Shown one piece after another: positions 8,973-17,461 of a stretch of 64,000 bases of DNA (its first letter is position 1; the number at the start of each line of letters is the position of its first letter). Both the position numbers and the translations under genes were made by a program. The stretch is from assembly GCA_934317005.1 (NCBI GenBank), contig CAKREB010000004.1, positions 142,614 to 206,613 of the forward strand. The letters run 5' to 3'. The notes under the pieces were generated by a model. The model saw only the letters and a list, made by a program, of their open reading frames with translations. It was not told the origin of the DNA and ran no database searches. Source of the DNA: an uncultured Lachnospiraceae bacterium. GTDB taxonomy: Bacteria > Bacillota > Clostridia > Lachnospirales > Lachnospiraceae.

Positions 8973-9581
8973 ATGGATAAAAAATATGTAATAGACGGCT
9001 TTGCTTTTCCAAATGCTTCCGAATATGAGCGGGCAAAAAAGGAAAAAGAAACGGTTGCGTATCTGTCGGCCAATACGGATATGACGAATCTGAAAGAGGT
9101 CTATCAGGTATATCGAAAAGCAGTGGAAAAAAGATCTTTTCAGACGGTGTTTGGCTGGAACTACATGGAAGAGTTGCGAAACAGACTGGTTGGTTCTGAA
9201 ATTGTGAGTGAGGAAGCACTGGATGCGATACCGGTTGGGATTATTCGCAGCGTAGCAGAAAATACGGGAGATAAAACGACAGCGCAGACGGAAAAAAAGA
9301 TAAAAGAGTATCAGGAGGCATATCAGAAGGCAAAAGCGGGCAGTGTGATCAAAAACTTTCTGATCGTCGTACTTGCTCTGGTTGTGGCAGCAATGTTATT
9401 TATTTCGTTTCGCAGTGAATATTCGGTACTGACATATTTTACAAACTATGAAGATAATATTAGAAACAAAGTAGTGAATGAGTATGAAGACTGGGAAAAG
9501 AGTTTGAACAAAAAGGAAAAAGAGTTAGAGCAGAAAGAAAAGGAATTGGAACAAAAACAGGTACAAGATACGCAAAAATAA
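8973..9581 (+). CDS. Single-pass membrane protein of unknown function
   Basis: A 202-residue protein not assigned to a known family. Residues 1-110 look cytoplasmic and mostly helical. One transmembrane segment lies at about residues 122-143 (FLIVVLALVVAAMLFISF). The C-terminus is a coiled coil of E/K repeats (KEKELEQKEKELEQK). Start ATG 8973 is chosen for the TGGAGAG element at 8962-8968; in-frame GTG 8955 and ATG 8961 lie upstream. It begins 22 bp after the FKBP-like gene, suggesting co-transcription. Topology implies an N-terminal cytoplasmic and C-terminal external side or the reverse. Confidence 0.55.
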   Translation: MDKKYVIDGFAFPNASEYERAKKEKETVAYLSANTDMTNLKEVYQVYRKAVEKRSFQTVFGWNYMEELRNRLVGSEIVSEEALDAIPVGIIRSVAENTGDKTTAQTEKKIKEYQEAYQKAKAGSVIKNFLIVVLALVVAAMLFISFRSEYSVLTYFTNYEDNIRNKVVNEYEDWEKSLNKKEKELEQKEKELEQKQVQDTQK

Positions 9582-9696
9582 ATGATTCATCACAAATTAT
9601 ACATAATTAGTCTTTATACTATACCTTATGATAATAAAGTATGAAACACTTTTAGTCTGAGAGAATAATGTGCATAGAACTTGCGGGAGGTAGATT

Positions 9697-10377
9697 ATGG
9701 AGAAATTAAAGATTTTAGTGGTAGATGATGAAGCTAGAATGAGAAAGCTGGTACGTGATTTTCTGGTAAAGCAGAATTTTGATGTAATCGAAGCAGGTGA
9801 TGGGGAAGAAGCGGTAGAGATTTTTTATGATAACAAAGATATCGCACTGATTATTTTAGATGTTATGATGCCTAAGTTAGACGGCTGGGAGGCGTGCAGA
9901 GAGATCCGGAAGTATTCGGAAGTGCCTATTATCATGCTGACTGCAAAAAGTGATGAAAAGGACGAGCTTCTGGGCTTTGAGCTGGGTGTGGATGAATATA
10001 TTTCCAAACCGTTTAGTCCTAAGATCTTAGTGGCAAGGGTAGAGGCTATTTTGCGCCGTACCAATGCGATCGGCGAAGGGAAAAAAGAGGTTGGAGGCAT
10101 TGTGCTGGATCAGGCTGCGCATGAGGTTACGATTGATGGAAAGCAGATTGAGTTAAGTTTTAAGGAGTTTGAACTACTGTCATATTTTATCGAAAATCAG
10201 GGCATTGCACTTTCCAGAGAACGTATTTTAAATAATGTATGGAATTATGATTATTTTGGAGATGCCAGAACAATTGATACCCATGTCAAAAAGCTGAGAA
10301 GTAAGTTAGGGGACAAAGGGGCTTACATTAAGACCATCTGGGGCATGGGATATAAGTTTGATATCAGCGGGCAGTAG
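9697..10377 (+). CDS. OmpR/PhoB-family response regulator
   Basis: A 226-residue regulator. The receiver domain has all expected residues: the DDE acidic cluster in VVDDEARMRK, the phospho-acceptor Asp in LIILDVMMPKLDGWE, the conserved Thr in IIMLTAKSDEKDELLG, and Lys in GVDEYISKPFSPK. A winged-helix DNA-binding domain follows (about residues 130-225) with DARTIDTHVKKLRSKLGD and WGMGYKFD. The cognate histidine kinase starts 70 bp downstream. The ATG is preceded by GGGAGG. The signal and target genes are not evident; nearby candidates are the lipoprotein at 12139 and the two genes themselves. Confidence 0.93.
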   Translation: MEKLKILVVDDEARMRKLVRDFLVKQNFDVIEAGDGEEAVEIFYDNKDIALIILDVMMPKLDGWEACREIRKYSEVPIIMLTAKSDEKDELLGFELGVDEYISKPFSPKILVARVEAILRRTNAIGEGKKEVGGIVLDQAAHEVTIDGKQIELSFKEFELLSYFIENQGIALSRERILNNVWNYDYFGDARTIDTHVKKLRSKLGDKGAYIKTIWGMGYKFDISGQ

Positions 10378-10446
10378 CGCAGTAGTTTACGTGAAATGAT
10401 ACGATATTGGTACTGATAAGAAATAGTGTAGAAATGAGGTCTGGCT

Positions 10447-12030
10447 ATGGCAAAAGAAAAAAGGAGCGTACATTCTGTCAAAATGGTACATTCTATCCGT
10501 ACAAAACTGATTTTGATCATGGTATTTATGATGGTCGTGATCCTGCTCGTCTTTTGTTTTATGAATTATATGTTCCTGTCGCCTTACTATGAATACAGTA
10601 AGGCTTCTTTGCTTGCAGACTCTTATGAGTCTGTCAATCAGGTGGCAGATGCAGATGAAACATACAAGCAGGGGGAGGGGGATCTTTCTGCTTCCGGTAA
10701 GCTGGCATTGGAGATTTTGGGCGAGAACAGTGCCGTTGATGTATATGTGTTTGAAGTGACTAATTTCTGGGGAAACACGATCTATAATTTTGATTACCCG
10801 GATGTTAATGATGTACAGCAGAAGCTGATCGAAGATCTGACGCAAAATTACATTTTTGGAAATGGACAGGCAGGAACGGCGAAAAGCACGAATCGTCAGG
10901 GGAGAAAGCTTCTTCGCGAGGAAAAAAATTATACCATTTTTAAGGTGTATGATAAAAGAATTGGTTCCTATTATCTGGAGCTGTTTGGAAAGCTGGAGGG
11001 CGGATCGTTTGTTTATCTGCGTACCAATTATCAGAGCATGCATGAAAATGTTGCGATATTTAATAGATTTATCGTTTATGCGATCATCGGGGCTCTTTTG
11101 CTTGGTGTTATCGTCATGATCCTTGTGGGAAACAGTTTTGCCAAACCGATCATGCAGATTACGGATATCGCAAAAAAGATGTCGGAGCTTGATTTCGATG
11201 TGAAATATCCGGTTACGACACATGATGAGATCGGAGTTTTGGGAAGCAGCATCAATATGCTGTCGGAAACGTTAGAAACGACGATTTCCGAGCTAAAGAC
11301 AGCGAATAATGAATTGCAAAAGGATATTGAGAATAAAATTCAGATAGATGAGATGCGCAAAGAATTTCTGTCTAATGTATCTCACGAATTAAAGACACCG
11401 ATTGCCTTGATCCAGGGATATGCAGAGGGTTTGCAGGATAATATCAATGATGATGAAGAAAGCAGGGATTTTTACTGTGAGGTTATCATTGATGAGGCAA
11501 AGAAGATGAATAAAATGGTCAAAAAGCTTCTGACATTAAACCAGATAGAGTTTGGAAAAAACCAGATTACGTTTGAACGGTTTGATATTGTGGCACTGAT
11601 ACGAAGCGTATTGCAGTCGGCACAGCTTTTGGCACAGCAAAAGGATGCCAGTCTGGCTTTCGACCGTGACTATGAGCCGATTTATGTCTGGGCAGATGAA
11701 TATATGGTGGAAGAGGTTGTTACCAATTATGTGAGCAATGCGATCAATCATGTAGATTTTGAGAAGAAGATAGAAGTATCGCTTGAGTTAAAGGAAGAGG
11801 TTGTACACATTCGTGTGTTTAACACAGGACAGCCTATTCCGAAGGAAGATATTGATAAGGTCTGGATCAAATTCTACAAGGTGGATAAGGCAAGAACACG
11901 GGCATATGGAGGCAGTGGCATCGGTTTATCCATCGTAAAAGCAATCATGGATTCCATGAATCGGGAGTGTGGTGTACAGAATCGCGAAAACGGAGTAGAA
12001 TTCTGGTTCGAATTAGATCGAAAGAATTAA
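10447..12030 (+). CDS. Sensor histidine kinase paired with upstream regulator
   Basis: A 527-residue membrane kinase. A first transmembrane segment (about residues 20-42), an extracytoplasmic sensor of about 165 residues and a second segment (about 205-227) precede a HAMP linker. The dimerisation domain carries the phospho-accepting histidine in SHELKTPIALIQGY. The ATPase domain contains the N box NYVSNAINHV, a GQPIPKED G1 region and GGSGIGLSIVKAIM. All catalytic boxes are intact. The gene is directly downstream of, and presumably co-transcribed with, the OmpR-type regulator. The external domain is not a recognised ligand-binding type. Confidence 0.93.
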   Translation: MAKEKRSVHSVKMVHSIRTKLILIMVFMMVVILLVFCFMNYMFLSPYYEYSKASLLADSYESVNQVADADETYKQGEGDLSASGKLALEILGENSAVDVYVFEVTNFWGNTIYNFDYPDVNDVQQKLIEDLTQNYIFGNGQAGTAKSTNRQGRKLLREEKNYTIFKVYDKRIGSYYLELFGKLEGGSFVYLRTNYQSMHENVAIFNRFIVYAIIGALLLGVIVMILVGNSFAKPIMQITDIAKKMSELDFDVKYPVTTHDEIGVLGSSINMLSETLETTISELKTANNELQKDIENKIQIDEMRKEFLSNVSHELKTPIALIQGYAEGLQDNINDDEESRDFYCEVIIDEAKKMNKMVKKLLTLNQIEFGKNQITFERFDIVALIRSVLQSAQLLAQQKDASLAFDRDYEPIYVWADEYMVEEVVTNYVSNAINHVDFEKKIEVSLELKEEVVHIRVFNTGQPIPKEDIDKVWIKFYKVDKARTRAYGGSGIGLSIVKAIMDSMNRECGVQNRENGVEFWFELDRKN

Positions 12031-12138
12031 GTCAGAATTGCGAACACTTCATTGACGTTAGAACTGTATTTATGATAGTATAATAGTATGATTTTGAAAT
12101 CTTTGAAATGTCAGTAAGGATTTCATGGGAGGTATCAG

Positions 12139-12870
12139 ATGAGGAAGAAGTTATGTGTATTGGCAATGGCAACAGCAGTATTGCTGACAGGGTGTGGCGC
12201 AAGTGTGCCAAAGCTTTCTAAGTTAGATAACAGTCTGGCAGCTCAGTACTTAGCAGATGCTATGTTGCGCAATGATGCAGATTATGCAGATGGTTTAGAT
12301 TATGATCATGCATTGCTTACAGCGACACCGACTCCGGCTCCTACGGTAGCACCGACACAGGCACCGCAGGCGACAGAAGCAGCACCGGATGGTCAGGCTC
12401 AGAGTACGGATAAACCTGGTGCCAGTGCAGGCGAAAGCAATAAGAGTGATCAGCAGAAGTATCAGAGTGTTTCTTTGTCTGAGATTTTTGGAAGTACGAA
12501 GGTGAAGGTAAAAGCACAGGGATATCAGATGGAAAAGTCGTATGGAACCAGTTATGCTTCCTGTACGGCAGGAAAGGGAAAGAAGTTAGTTGTTGCAAAC
12601 TTTAGTATATCGAATACTTCAAAATCTGCTGTGAAAGTAAATCTCGCAAAACAGAATTTACAGGCAGAGTTGATTGTGAATGGAAAGAGTGTTGCCACAC
12701 CGCTTCAGACAATTGTGGATGGTGATCTGCAGTTTTTCAACAAGAAGCTGGGTGCCGGACAGAAGAAGCAGGGTATCTTGATCTTTGAGGTAGACAAGTC
12801 AATGAAAGGAAACGATGTTCAGATTCATTTTGTAAATGGTTCAAAGGAAGCGAATGTTTCGATGCATTAG
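12139..12870 (+). CDS. Lipoprotein with DUF4352-like C-terminal domain
   Basis: A 243-residue exported lipoprotein. The signal peptide ends in the lipobox LLTGCGAS, so Cys20 would be lipidated. A Thr/Pro/Ala-rich linker (TPTPAPTVAPTQAPQ, about residues 59-85) leads to a beta-rich domain (about 110-243) with the pattern of DUF4352-type immunoglobulin-like modules (LVVANFSISNTSKSAVKVN). Function unknown; such domains often sit on the outer face of the membrane. It has a GGGAGG ribosome site and lies 108 bp after the histidine kinase, with a TTGACG element at 12052 and TATAAT at 12079 between them (spacing poor). It may be a target of the upstream two-component system. Confidence 0.75.
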   Translation: MRKKLCVLAMATAVLLTGCGASVPKLSKLDNSLAAQYLADAMLRNDADYADGLDYDHALLTATPTPAPTVAPTQAPQATEAAPDGQAQSTDKPGASAGESNKSDQQKYQSVSLSEIFGSTKVKVKAQGYQMEKSYGTSYASCTAGKGKKLVVANFSISNTSKSAVKVNLAKQNLQAELIVNGKSVATPLQTIVDGDLQFFNKKLGAGQKKQGILIFEVDKSMKGNDVQIHFVNGSKEANVSMH

Positions 12871-12960
12871 ACAGAATGTGTCATAGGAAAGCGTACCATT
12901 TGGCAGGTGGCTGTGAACATAGGTTACAAAAGCATAAATAGTGTGAAGTAAAGGATAGAG

Positions 12961-12989
12961 TTGTTTTTTAAAAGCGACTGTTTTATAAT
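12961..12989 (+). promoter_or_regulatory. Promoter of cheV
   Basis: TTGTTT (12961-12966) and a perfect TATAAT (12984-12989) with a 17-bp spacer, about 50 bp before the cheV start. Confidence 0.55.
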
Positions 12990-13040
12990 GACTTTAGCAT
13001 AAGTGTTTTTGCAATTTGGATACATATTGGAGGGAAAAAT

Positions 13041-13949
13041 ATGGAGACAGGAATATTATTAGAGAGTGGGACAAACGAACTGGAAATATTACAGTTTCGT
13101 GTAGGAAATAATTTTTATGGAATTAATGTGGCGAAGATTCGTGAGATTTTAAGTTATCAGACTCCGACTCCGGTACCGAATGCAGATGCACGTATAGAAG
13201 GTATTTTTATGCCGCGTGATGAAGTGATTTCTGTTATTGATCTGGCAGAGTGTCTTGGCATGAAGAAGAATGATAATATTTCAAATGATATGTACATTGT
13301 AACAAATTTTAACAAACTAAATATTGCGTTTCATGTAAATGCAGTTATGGGAATCCACAGAGTATCATGGGAAGATATCATCAAGCCGGATTCTACTGTA
13401 AATGCAGCAGGTGCCGGTATGGCAACCGGTATTGTGCGTATTGATGATAAGCTGATCATTATCTTAGACTTTGAAAAGATTGTTTCAGAGATCAATCCGG
13501 AAAGTGGTCTGAAAGTATCTGATGTGGCACATATGCGTGGAAGAGCACGTAACGAAGCTCCGATTCTGATTGCAGAGGATTCTGCACTTTTGAGTAAGAT
13601 GATCGTGAATTGTCTGGAACAGGCAGGATATGACAATCTTCTTACAACAGCTAATGGTCAGGAGTGCTGGGATAAGCTTTGTGAATATAAGCAGGAAGGC
13701 AGAATAGACGACAAGGTGGCTTGTGTCATCACTGATATTGAGATGCCTCAGATGGATGGTCATCATCTGACGAAGCTGATCAAGACAGATGATGAGTTAA
13801 AGCATGTGCCGGTTGTTATTTTCTCTTCTCTGGTAAATGATGAGATGCGTAGAAAAGGAGAGCAGCTCGGTGCAGATGCACAGTTGTCAAAGCCAGAGAT
13901 CGGACAGCTTGTAGAAGCTATCGATGGCTTGGTTAATGCCGGATATTAG
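13041..13949 (+). CDS. cheV: Chemotaxis coupling protein CheV (CheW domain plus receiver)
   Basis: A 302-residue protein with an N-terminal CheW-like coupling domain (about residues 10-150; LEILQFRVGNNFYGINVAKIREIL is diagnostic across residues 14-37) and a C-terminal receiver domain (about 172-300). The receiver keeps the acidic pair in IAEDSALLSK, the acceptor Asp in CVITDIEMPQMDG, Ser in VVIFSSLV, and the conserved Lys in LSKPE. CheV couples chemoreceptors to CheA and contributes to adaptation by phosphorylation. It implies motility, in agreement with the chemoreceptor at the right edge. The acidic membrane protein that follows after 41 bp may be co-transcribed. Confidence 0.93.
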   Translation: METGILLESGTNELEILQFRVGNNFYGINVAKIREILSYQTPTPVPNADARIEGIFMPRDEVISVIDLAECLGMKKNDNISNDMYIVTNFNKLNIAFHVNAVMGIHRVSWEDIIKPDSTVNAAGAGMATGIVRIDDKLIIILDFEKIVSEINPESGLKVSDVAHMRGRARNEAPILIAEDSALLSKMIVNCLEQAGYDNLLTTANGQECWDKLCEYKQEGRIDDKVACVITDIEMPQMDGHHLTKLIKTDDELKHVPVVIFSSLVNDEMRRKGEQLGADAQLSKPEIGQLVEAIDGLVNAGY

Positions 13950-13990
13950 GGTTTATTTTGAGAGTGAAATAGGATGAAGGAGAAAGTCAA

Positions 13991-15829
13991 TTGAGTAATG
14001 AAAATGAATTGCAGGATGCAGATGTAGATACCAATGAATCTATGGACGATGATTTGTCCTCTTTTGTAGATCTTACAGATTTGGAAGGAATGGACGATGC
14101 AACGAATCAGGAACTGTTCGGTGATCTGGGGGATATTGCTGATCTGGGAGATATGCCGGAAATGTCAGAGGCGGATTTTTCACAAGAGTCAGAGCCTGAC
14201 ATTCCTTTGCCGGATATCTCAGAAGACGATTTAGGTTTAGATGAAGAGATGTTTCATACGGCAGAACCGGAGGAAGCTCCTGTTTCAGTTGATACAGATG
14301 TACTGCCGGAAGCTCCTGCTTCTGAAGTGTCAGATCAGAATGTGAGTTTGGATGACACTATAGAAGATTCAGGCATAGATATTTCTGCGCTGGACGACAG
14401 TACTATAGATGATGCCGGAACAGATATACCAGTGTTGGATGACAGCGACGTAGATAATTTGGGAACAGATATACCGGCATTAGATGACAGTAATGCAGAT
14501 GATCTGAGTGCAGATATACCGGCGTTAGATGACAGTAATGCAGATGATCTGAGTGCAGATATACCGGTGTTAGATGATAGCAATATAGATGATCTGAGTG
14601 CAGATATACCGGCATTAGACGACAGTGATATCGTTGCTTTGGATAGCGGCTTGGAAGATGATGGCAGTATGTCTATGGATGGACTTGATGATGTTATGGC
14701 TGCTTTGGATGCCGGTTCTGGAGATGCAGCAGGTGACAGCACGGACGGGGCAGCAGAAGGTACTTCTGATGACAGTAATATTGACTCGATGTTAGACGGT
14801 CTTTTAGATAATTTGGATATGAACGGCTCGCTGGATGAAACAGCAGCATCTGAGTCATCTCCGTCAGAACAGATGGATGGAGCGGCTGCTTTGGATAATA
14901 TGTCTGACATATTAGGTCTGGATGATGTGCCATTTGGTACAGAAGGTCAGGACGATGCAGCAACCGATAATCTGCAGGATATGCTTGATGTGGAATCTAT
15001 GATGCCTCAAGCGGAAGAAACCGGTGACGAAAAGAAACCAGGATTTTTTAAGCGTGTATTTGGCAATGTAGTGACTGATGAGATTGCCGAGCAGGAGCGT
15101 CTGGAGGCAGAAAAAGCTGAGGAGGAAGCTGCTAAGAAGGCAGAAGAGGACGAAAAGGCAAAAGAAGAAAAAGCAGAAAAGAAAGCGGAAGCTGACGCAC
15201 AGAAAGCAGAGAAAAAGGAAGAGAAGAAAAAGCAGCAAGAAGCGAAGAAAGCTGAAAAGGCTGCTAAAAAGGCGGAGAAGAAAGCTAAGCGCGAGGAAGA
15301 GGAAGCAGCAGAGCTTGAAGTGGTTGGCAAGCTTAACAAAGTCGGTGTGTCAATTATTGCAATTGCTACGATCATATTTTTGGTAGTAGAGATTGCCGGA
15401 ACAAATATCTTTGGCTATGTCAGCACGAAAAATAAAGCAAAAAGCTATTTTGATATGGGAAAATATACAGAGGCATATCAGGAAGCAATCGGTACGGATA
15501 TGCGAAAGAAGAATCCGGAAGAGTACAATAAGATCAAAGTAGTCATGAAGGTGCAGCAGCCTTTGAATGCGTACCAGAATTATGACAGGATAGGATATTA
15601 TCCGGAGGCATTAAACGCTTTGATGAAAGGCTTAAAGCGATATGATGCTAACATTGACGAAGCAATCGATCTGGATGTTGATAAAGACATGATGTCGTGC
15701 CGTAAGCAGATATTAACCCTGTTAAAGCAGGAGTATAATTTGTCTGAGTCGGAAGCATACGCTATCCTTGCATTAGATCAAACGGCATATCAGAAAAAAG
15801 TGGTAGAGCTTGGTCTGAAAAAGAAATAA
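13991..15829 (+). CDS. Acidic repeat membrane protein of unknown function
   Basis: A 612-residue protein I cannot assign. The first 350 residues are extremely acidic and contain five to six 15-residue tandem repeats (IPALDDSNADDLSAD type) from about residue 131. Then come a highly charged E/A/K coiled coil (about residues 370-445), one transmembrane helix (about 452-475, VSIIAIATIIFLVVEIAG) and a C-terminal helical domain of about 130 residues resembling TPR-like helices (YFDMGKYTEAYQEAIG). TTG 13991 is the start: AAGGAG at 13977-13982 is eight bases upstream and no better codon exists. The C-terminal domain is probably extracytoplasmic and the acidic tail cytoplasmic. It follows cheV closely, hinting at a link with signalling or the envelope. 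Confidence 0.6.
   Translation: MSNENELQDADVDTNESMDDDLSSFVDLTDLEGMDDATNQELFGDLGDIADLGDMPEMSEADFSQESEPDIPLPDISEDDLGLDEEMFHTAEPEEAPVSVDTDVLPEAPASEVSDQNVSLDDTIEDSGIDISALDDSTIDDAGTDIPVLDDSDVDNLGTDIPALDDSNADDLSADIPALDDSNADDLSADIPVLDDSNIDDLSADIPALDDSDIVALDSGLEDDGSMSMDGLDDVMAALDAGSGDAAGDSTDGAAEGTSDDSNIDSMLDGLLDNLDMNGSLDETAASESSPSEQMDGAAALDNMSDILGLDDVPFGTEGQDDAATDNLQDMLDVESMMPQAEETGDEKKPGFFKRVFGNVVTDEIAEQERLEAEKAEEEAAKKAEEDEKAKEEKAEKKAEADAQKAEKKEEKKKQQEAKKAEKAAKKAEKKAKREEEEAAELEVVGKLNKVGVSIIAIATIIFLVVEIAGTNIFGYVSTKNKAKSYFDMGKYTEAYQEAIGTDMRKKNPEEYNKIKVVMKVQQPLNAYQNYDRIGYYPEALNALMKGLKRYDANIDEAIDLDVDKDMMSCRKQILTLLKQEYNLSESEAYAILALDQTAYQKKVVELGLKKK
14381..14640 (+). repeat. 45-bp tandem repeats within the acidic membrane protein gene
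   Basis: Period 45 bp, encoding about five full 15-residue units plus a divergent sixth. Units three to five are nearly identical at DNA level, a likely site of length variation. Confidence 0.8.
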
Positions 15830-15844
15830 ATAACAAGTAACATA

Positions 15845-15872
15845 AAGGCTCATCATTGACGATGAGCCTTTT
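15845..15872 (+). terminator. Terminator after acidic membrane protein gene
   Basis: A 10-bp perfect stem AAGGCTCATC/GATGAGCCTT (15845-15854 with 15861-15870) with a 6-nt loop and a short T run. Confidence 0.7.
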
Positions 15873-16529
15873 GTATACACGACAAGCAAAATCTTACAGA
15901 ATCAGAATGTATCAACGAAACGTGTAGAGAAAAGCAGACAACAGATAGAAAATATAGAGAGTCGTTTTGCTGAGGGGCAAAAACAACATGAGCATGTAAT
16001 AGAAAAGCGGATTGCTGAAATAAAGAAATTACAAGAGCAGAGTGCAAACCAACATCTTGCGGAAAAGACAAAGCAGGAAACAGAAATCGAAAGCCGTATC
16101 AAGACAATATGGCAACAGCAAGAAAAGAATACAGAGCAGCGATTGTTCAAAAAGCAAAAAGCATGGAAAGAAAATCCGGTAAAGTATATGCAGCAAGTAC
16201 AAAGAATGCAAAAAGAAATATCGGACAGAAAGAACATGTTGCCGGGACAGAGCACAGAGAAACAAAGTGCAGGGAAAGAGGAAACGCAGGGAAAAGGGAT
16301 TGAAAACCATATCGTAAAAATACAGCAAAGGGTAATGAGCGCAGAACAGCAGATGCAAAGGCTGCAGGAAGGAAATGATACAGATTATAAGACAGGAAAA
16401 CTGTTACGGAAGCAGAATGTTGTAAAATATAGTGAAGGGAAAACAGAGGAAAGTAAGCGTCAGACAGAAGACATAATAAAAGGCGGCACAGAGGAAAATA
16501 TAAGACAAAAAATATATTTCAGCGTATGA
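15873..16529 (+). pseudogene. Coiled-coil ORF lacking a start codon (5'-truncated)
   Basis: The frame is open from a stop at 15843, through the upstream terminator hairpin, to TGA 16529, but it contains no ATG or GTG for its first 100 codons; the first possible start is TTG 16143. Upstream of that TTG the translation is clearly protein-like (KRVEKSRQQIENIESRFAEG, KSRQQ, IAEIKKLQEQ). I therefore read it as the remainder of a gene whose 5' end was lost. It is rich in Gln, Lys and Glu, predicted helical or coiled coil, with no recognised domain. CAA is frequent for Gln whereas neighbours use mostly CAG. Its stop overlaps the next ORF's ATG (ATGA). A short product from TTG 16143 (128 residues) remains possible. 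Confidence 0.45.
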
Positions 16530-17302
16530 TACTAAAAGAACAGGAAGGAACAAAAGGAAATACTGGGTATCCTTTGATTTCGACTGTGAATGTAAGAAAA
16601 ATGCCTGAAATTGTTCAAAAGGGAGTTTTAGATCTGGTGAAAGCTTCAAAGAACTTTGCTGCATTCTATGCTGTAACAAACGAAATAAGAAATAGCAGCT
16701 ATCACGAAAAAGAAGCGGTACCATATCATTTGCCTGTCTCTGAGGAAAATTATAGTGCACAGGAACCTTATACGAATGGCAGTAAATCTATAGAAAGCCG
16801 TTTTGCGCAAAGTAGAAATATACAATATCTGACAGGGCAGAATGATTTTTCAGAAACCGGGTCTACAGATACTCTTTTGAACAATAGCATATCGTTTTTC
16901 GGAAATGATCCATTTGCTGTTTACAATGCATATAATGAAAAACAGCAATGGAGAAGACAACAGAGCGAGCCGATGGTGAAAAGTGGAAGAGTTCATAAGT
17001 CTGTTACAAATACAGTAGTTTCTGCAAGACAGCAAAAAGAAATTATGGAGCAGGTGAAAGAACTAAAAAATATTGTAATGCAGGAAAAGCAAGAGAAACT
17101 GGAAGAAAAGAAAAAGGTATTGCAGTTGCAGGAGATACTTACAGAGCAAAGTGAGAAGAGGAAAGAACAACAGACTGCGCAACAAAAGGAAAAGGAACAG
17201 TTACAGGAGAATGCCGAGATAAGGGATAGAATGGCAATGTATGAAAAAGCAGTGGAAAATGAAGACATGCTTACCAGAATGCGTTATGGAGCGTGGAATT
17301 AA
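16526..17302 (+). CDS. Coiled-coil protein of unknown function, coupled to the truncated ORF
   Basis: A 258-residue ORF that starts in an ATGA overlap with the upstream truncated frame. No good ribosome site precedes it, so it probably depended on translational coupling. The middle contains SKSIESRFAQSRNIQYLTG, sharing the IESRFA string with the upstream ORF. The C-terminal third is a long charged coiled coil (EEKKKVLQLQEILTEQSEKR). No signal peptide, membrane segment or catalytic motif is visible and I do not recognise the family. Codon use (CAA, AGA, ATA rich) differs from cheV and leuS on either side, consistent with horizontal origin. Confidence 0.5.
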   Translation: MILKEQEGTKGNTGYPLISTVNVRKMPEIVQKGVLDLVKASKNFAAFYAVTNEIRNSSYHEKEAVPYHLPVSEENYSAQEPYTNGSKSIESRFAQSRNIQYLTGQNDFSETGSTDTLLNNSISFFGNDPFAVYNAYNEKQQWRRQQSEPMVKSGRVHKSVTNTVVSARQQKEIMEQVKELKNIVMQEKQEKLEEKKKVLQLQEILTEQSEKRKEQQTAQQKEKEQLQENAEIRDRMAMYEKAVENEDMLTRMRYGAWN

Positions 17303-17316
17303 GGTGGCTTGTCAGC

Positions 17317-17344
17317 TTGCAAAACTGTAGGATTGTGATATACT
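17317..17344 (+). promoter_or_regulatory. Promoter of leuS
   Basis: TTGCAA (17317-17322) and extended -10 TGATATACT (17336-17344) with a 16-bp spacer, giving a leader of about 110 nt without a T-box or terminator. Confidence 0.55.
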
Positions 17345-17461
17345 ATAAGCTGGGTTTGTACCTTATGGGCAAATGCTGTAAAAAGAAACTATGAGCAGTA
17401 AGGGCGCTGTATATACTGCTTGTGGATAGAATAGAAAACGGCGCAGAAATGAGGAAAAATC

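Noticed and set aside
10387..11223. 278-codon minus-strand ORF opposite the histidine kinase
   Set aside because: It is wholly antisense to a kinase with intact motifs, has no domain-like text and no ribosome site.
14335..15375. Long minus-strand ORFs (191 and 122 codons) rich in Ser and Phe
   Set aside because: They are antisense shadows of the acidic repeat and Lys/Glu coiled-coil codons of the gene on the plus strand.
16143..16529. A normal 128-residue gene starting at TTG 16143
   Set aside because: The same frame is clearly protein-like for 80 codons before this TTG and no ribosome site precedes it; a truncated gene is the better reading.
15843..17302. Prophage or insertion-sequence remnant
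   Set aside because: No integrase, transposase, terminal repeats or phage structural motif could be recognised; only composition suggests transfer.
17303..17461. Possible T-box riboswitch before leuS
   Set aside because: No T-box sequence, specifier stem or terminator/antiterminator pair is visible.
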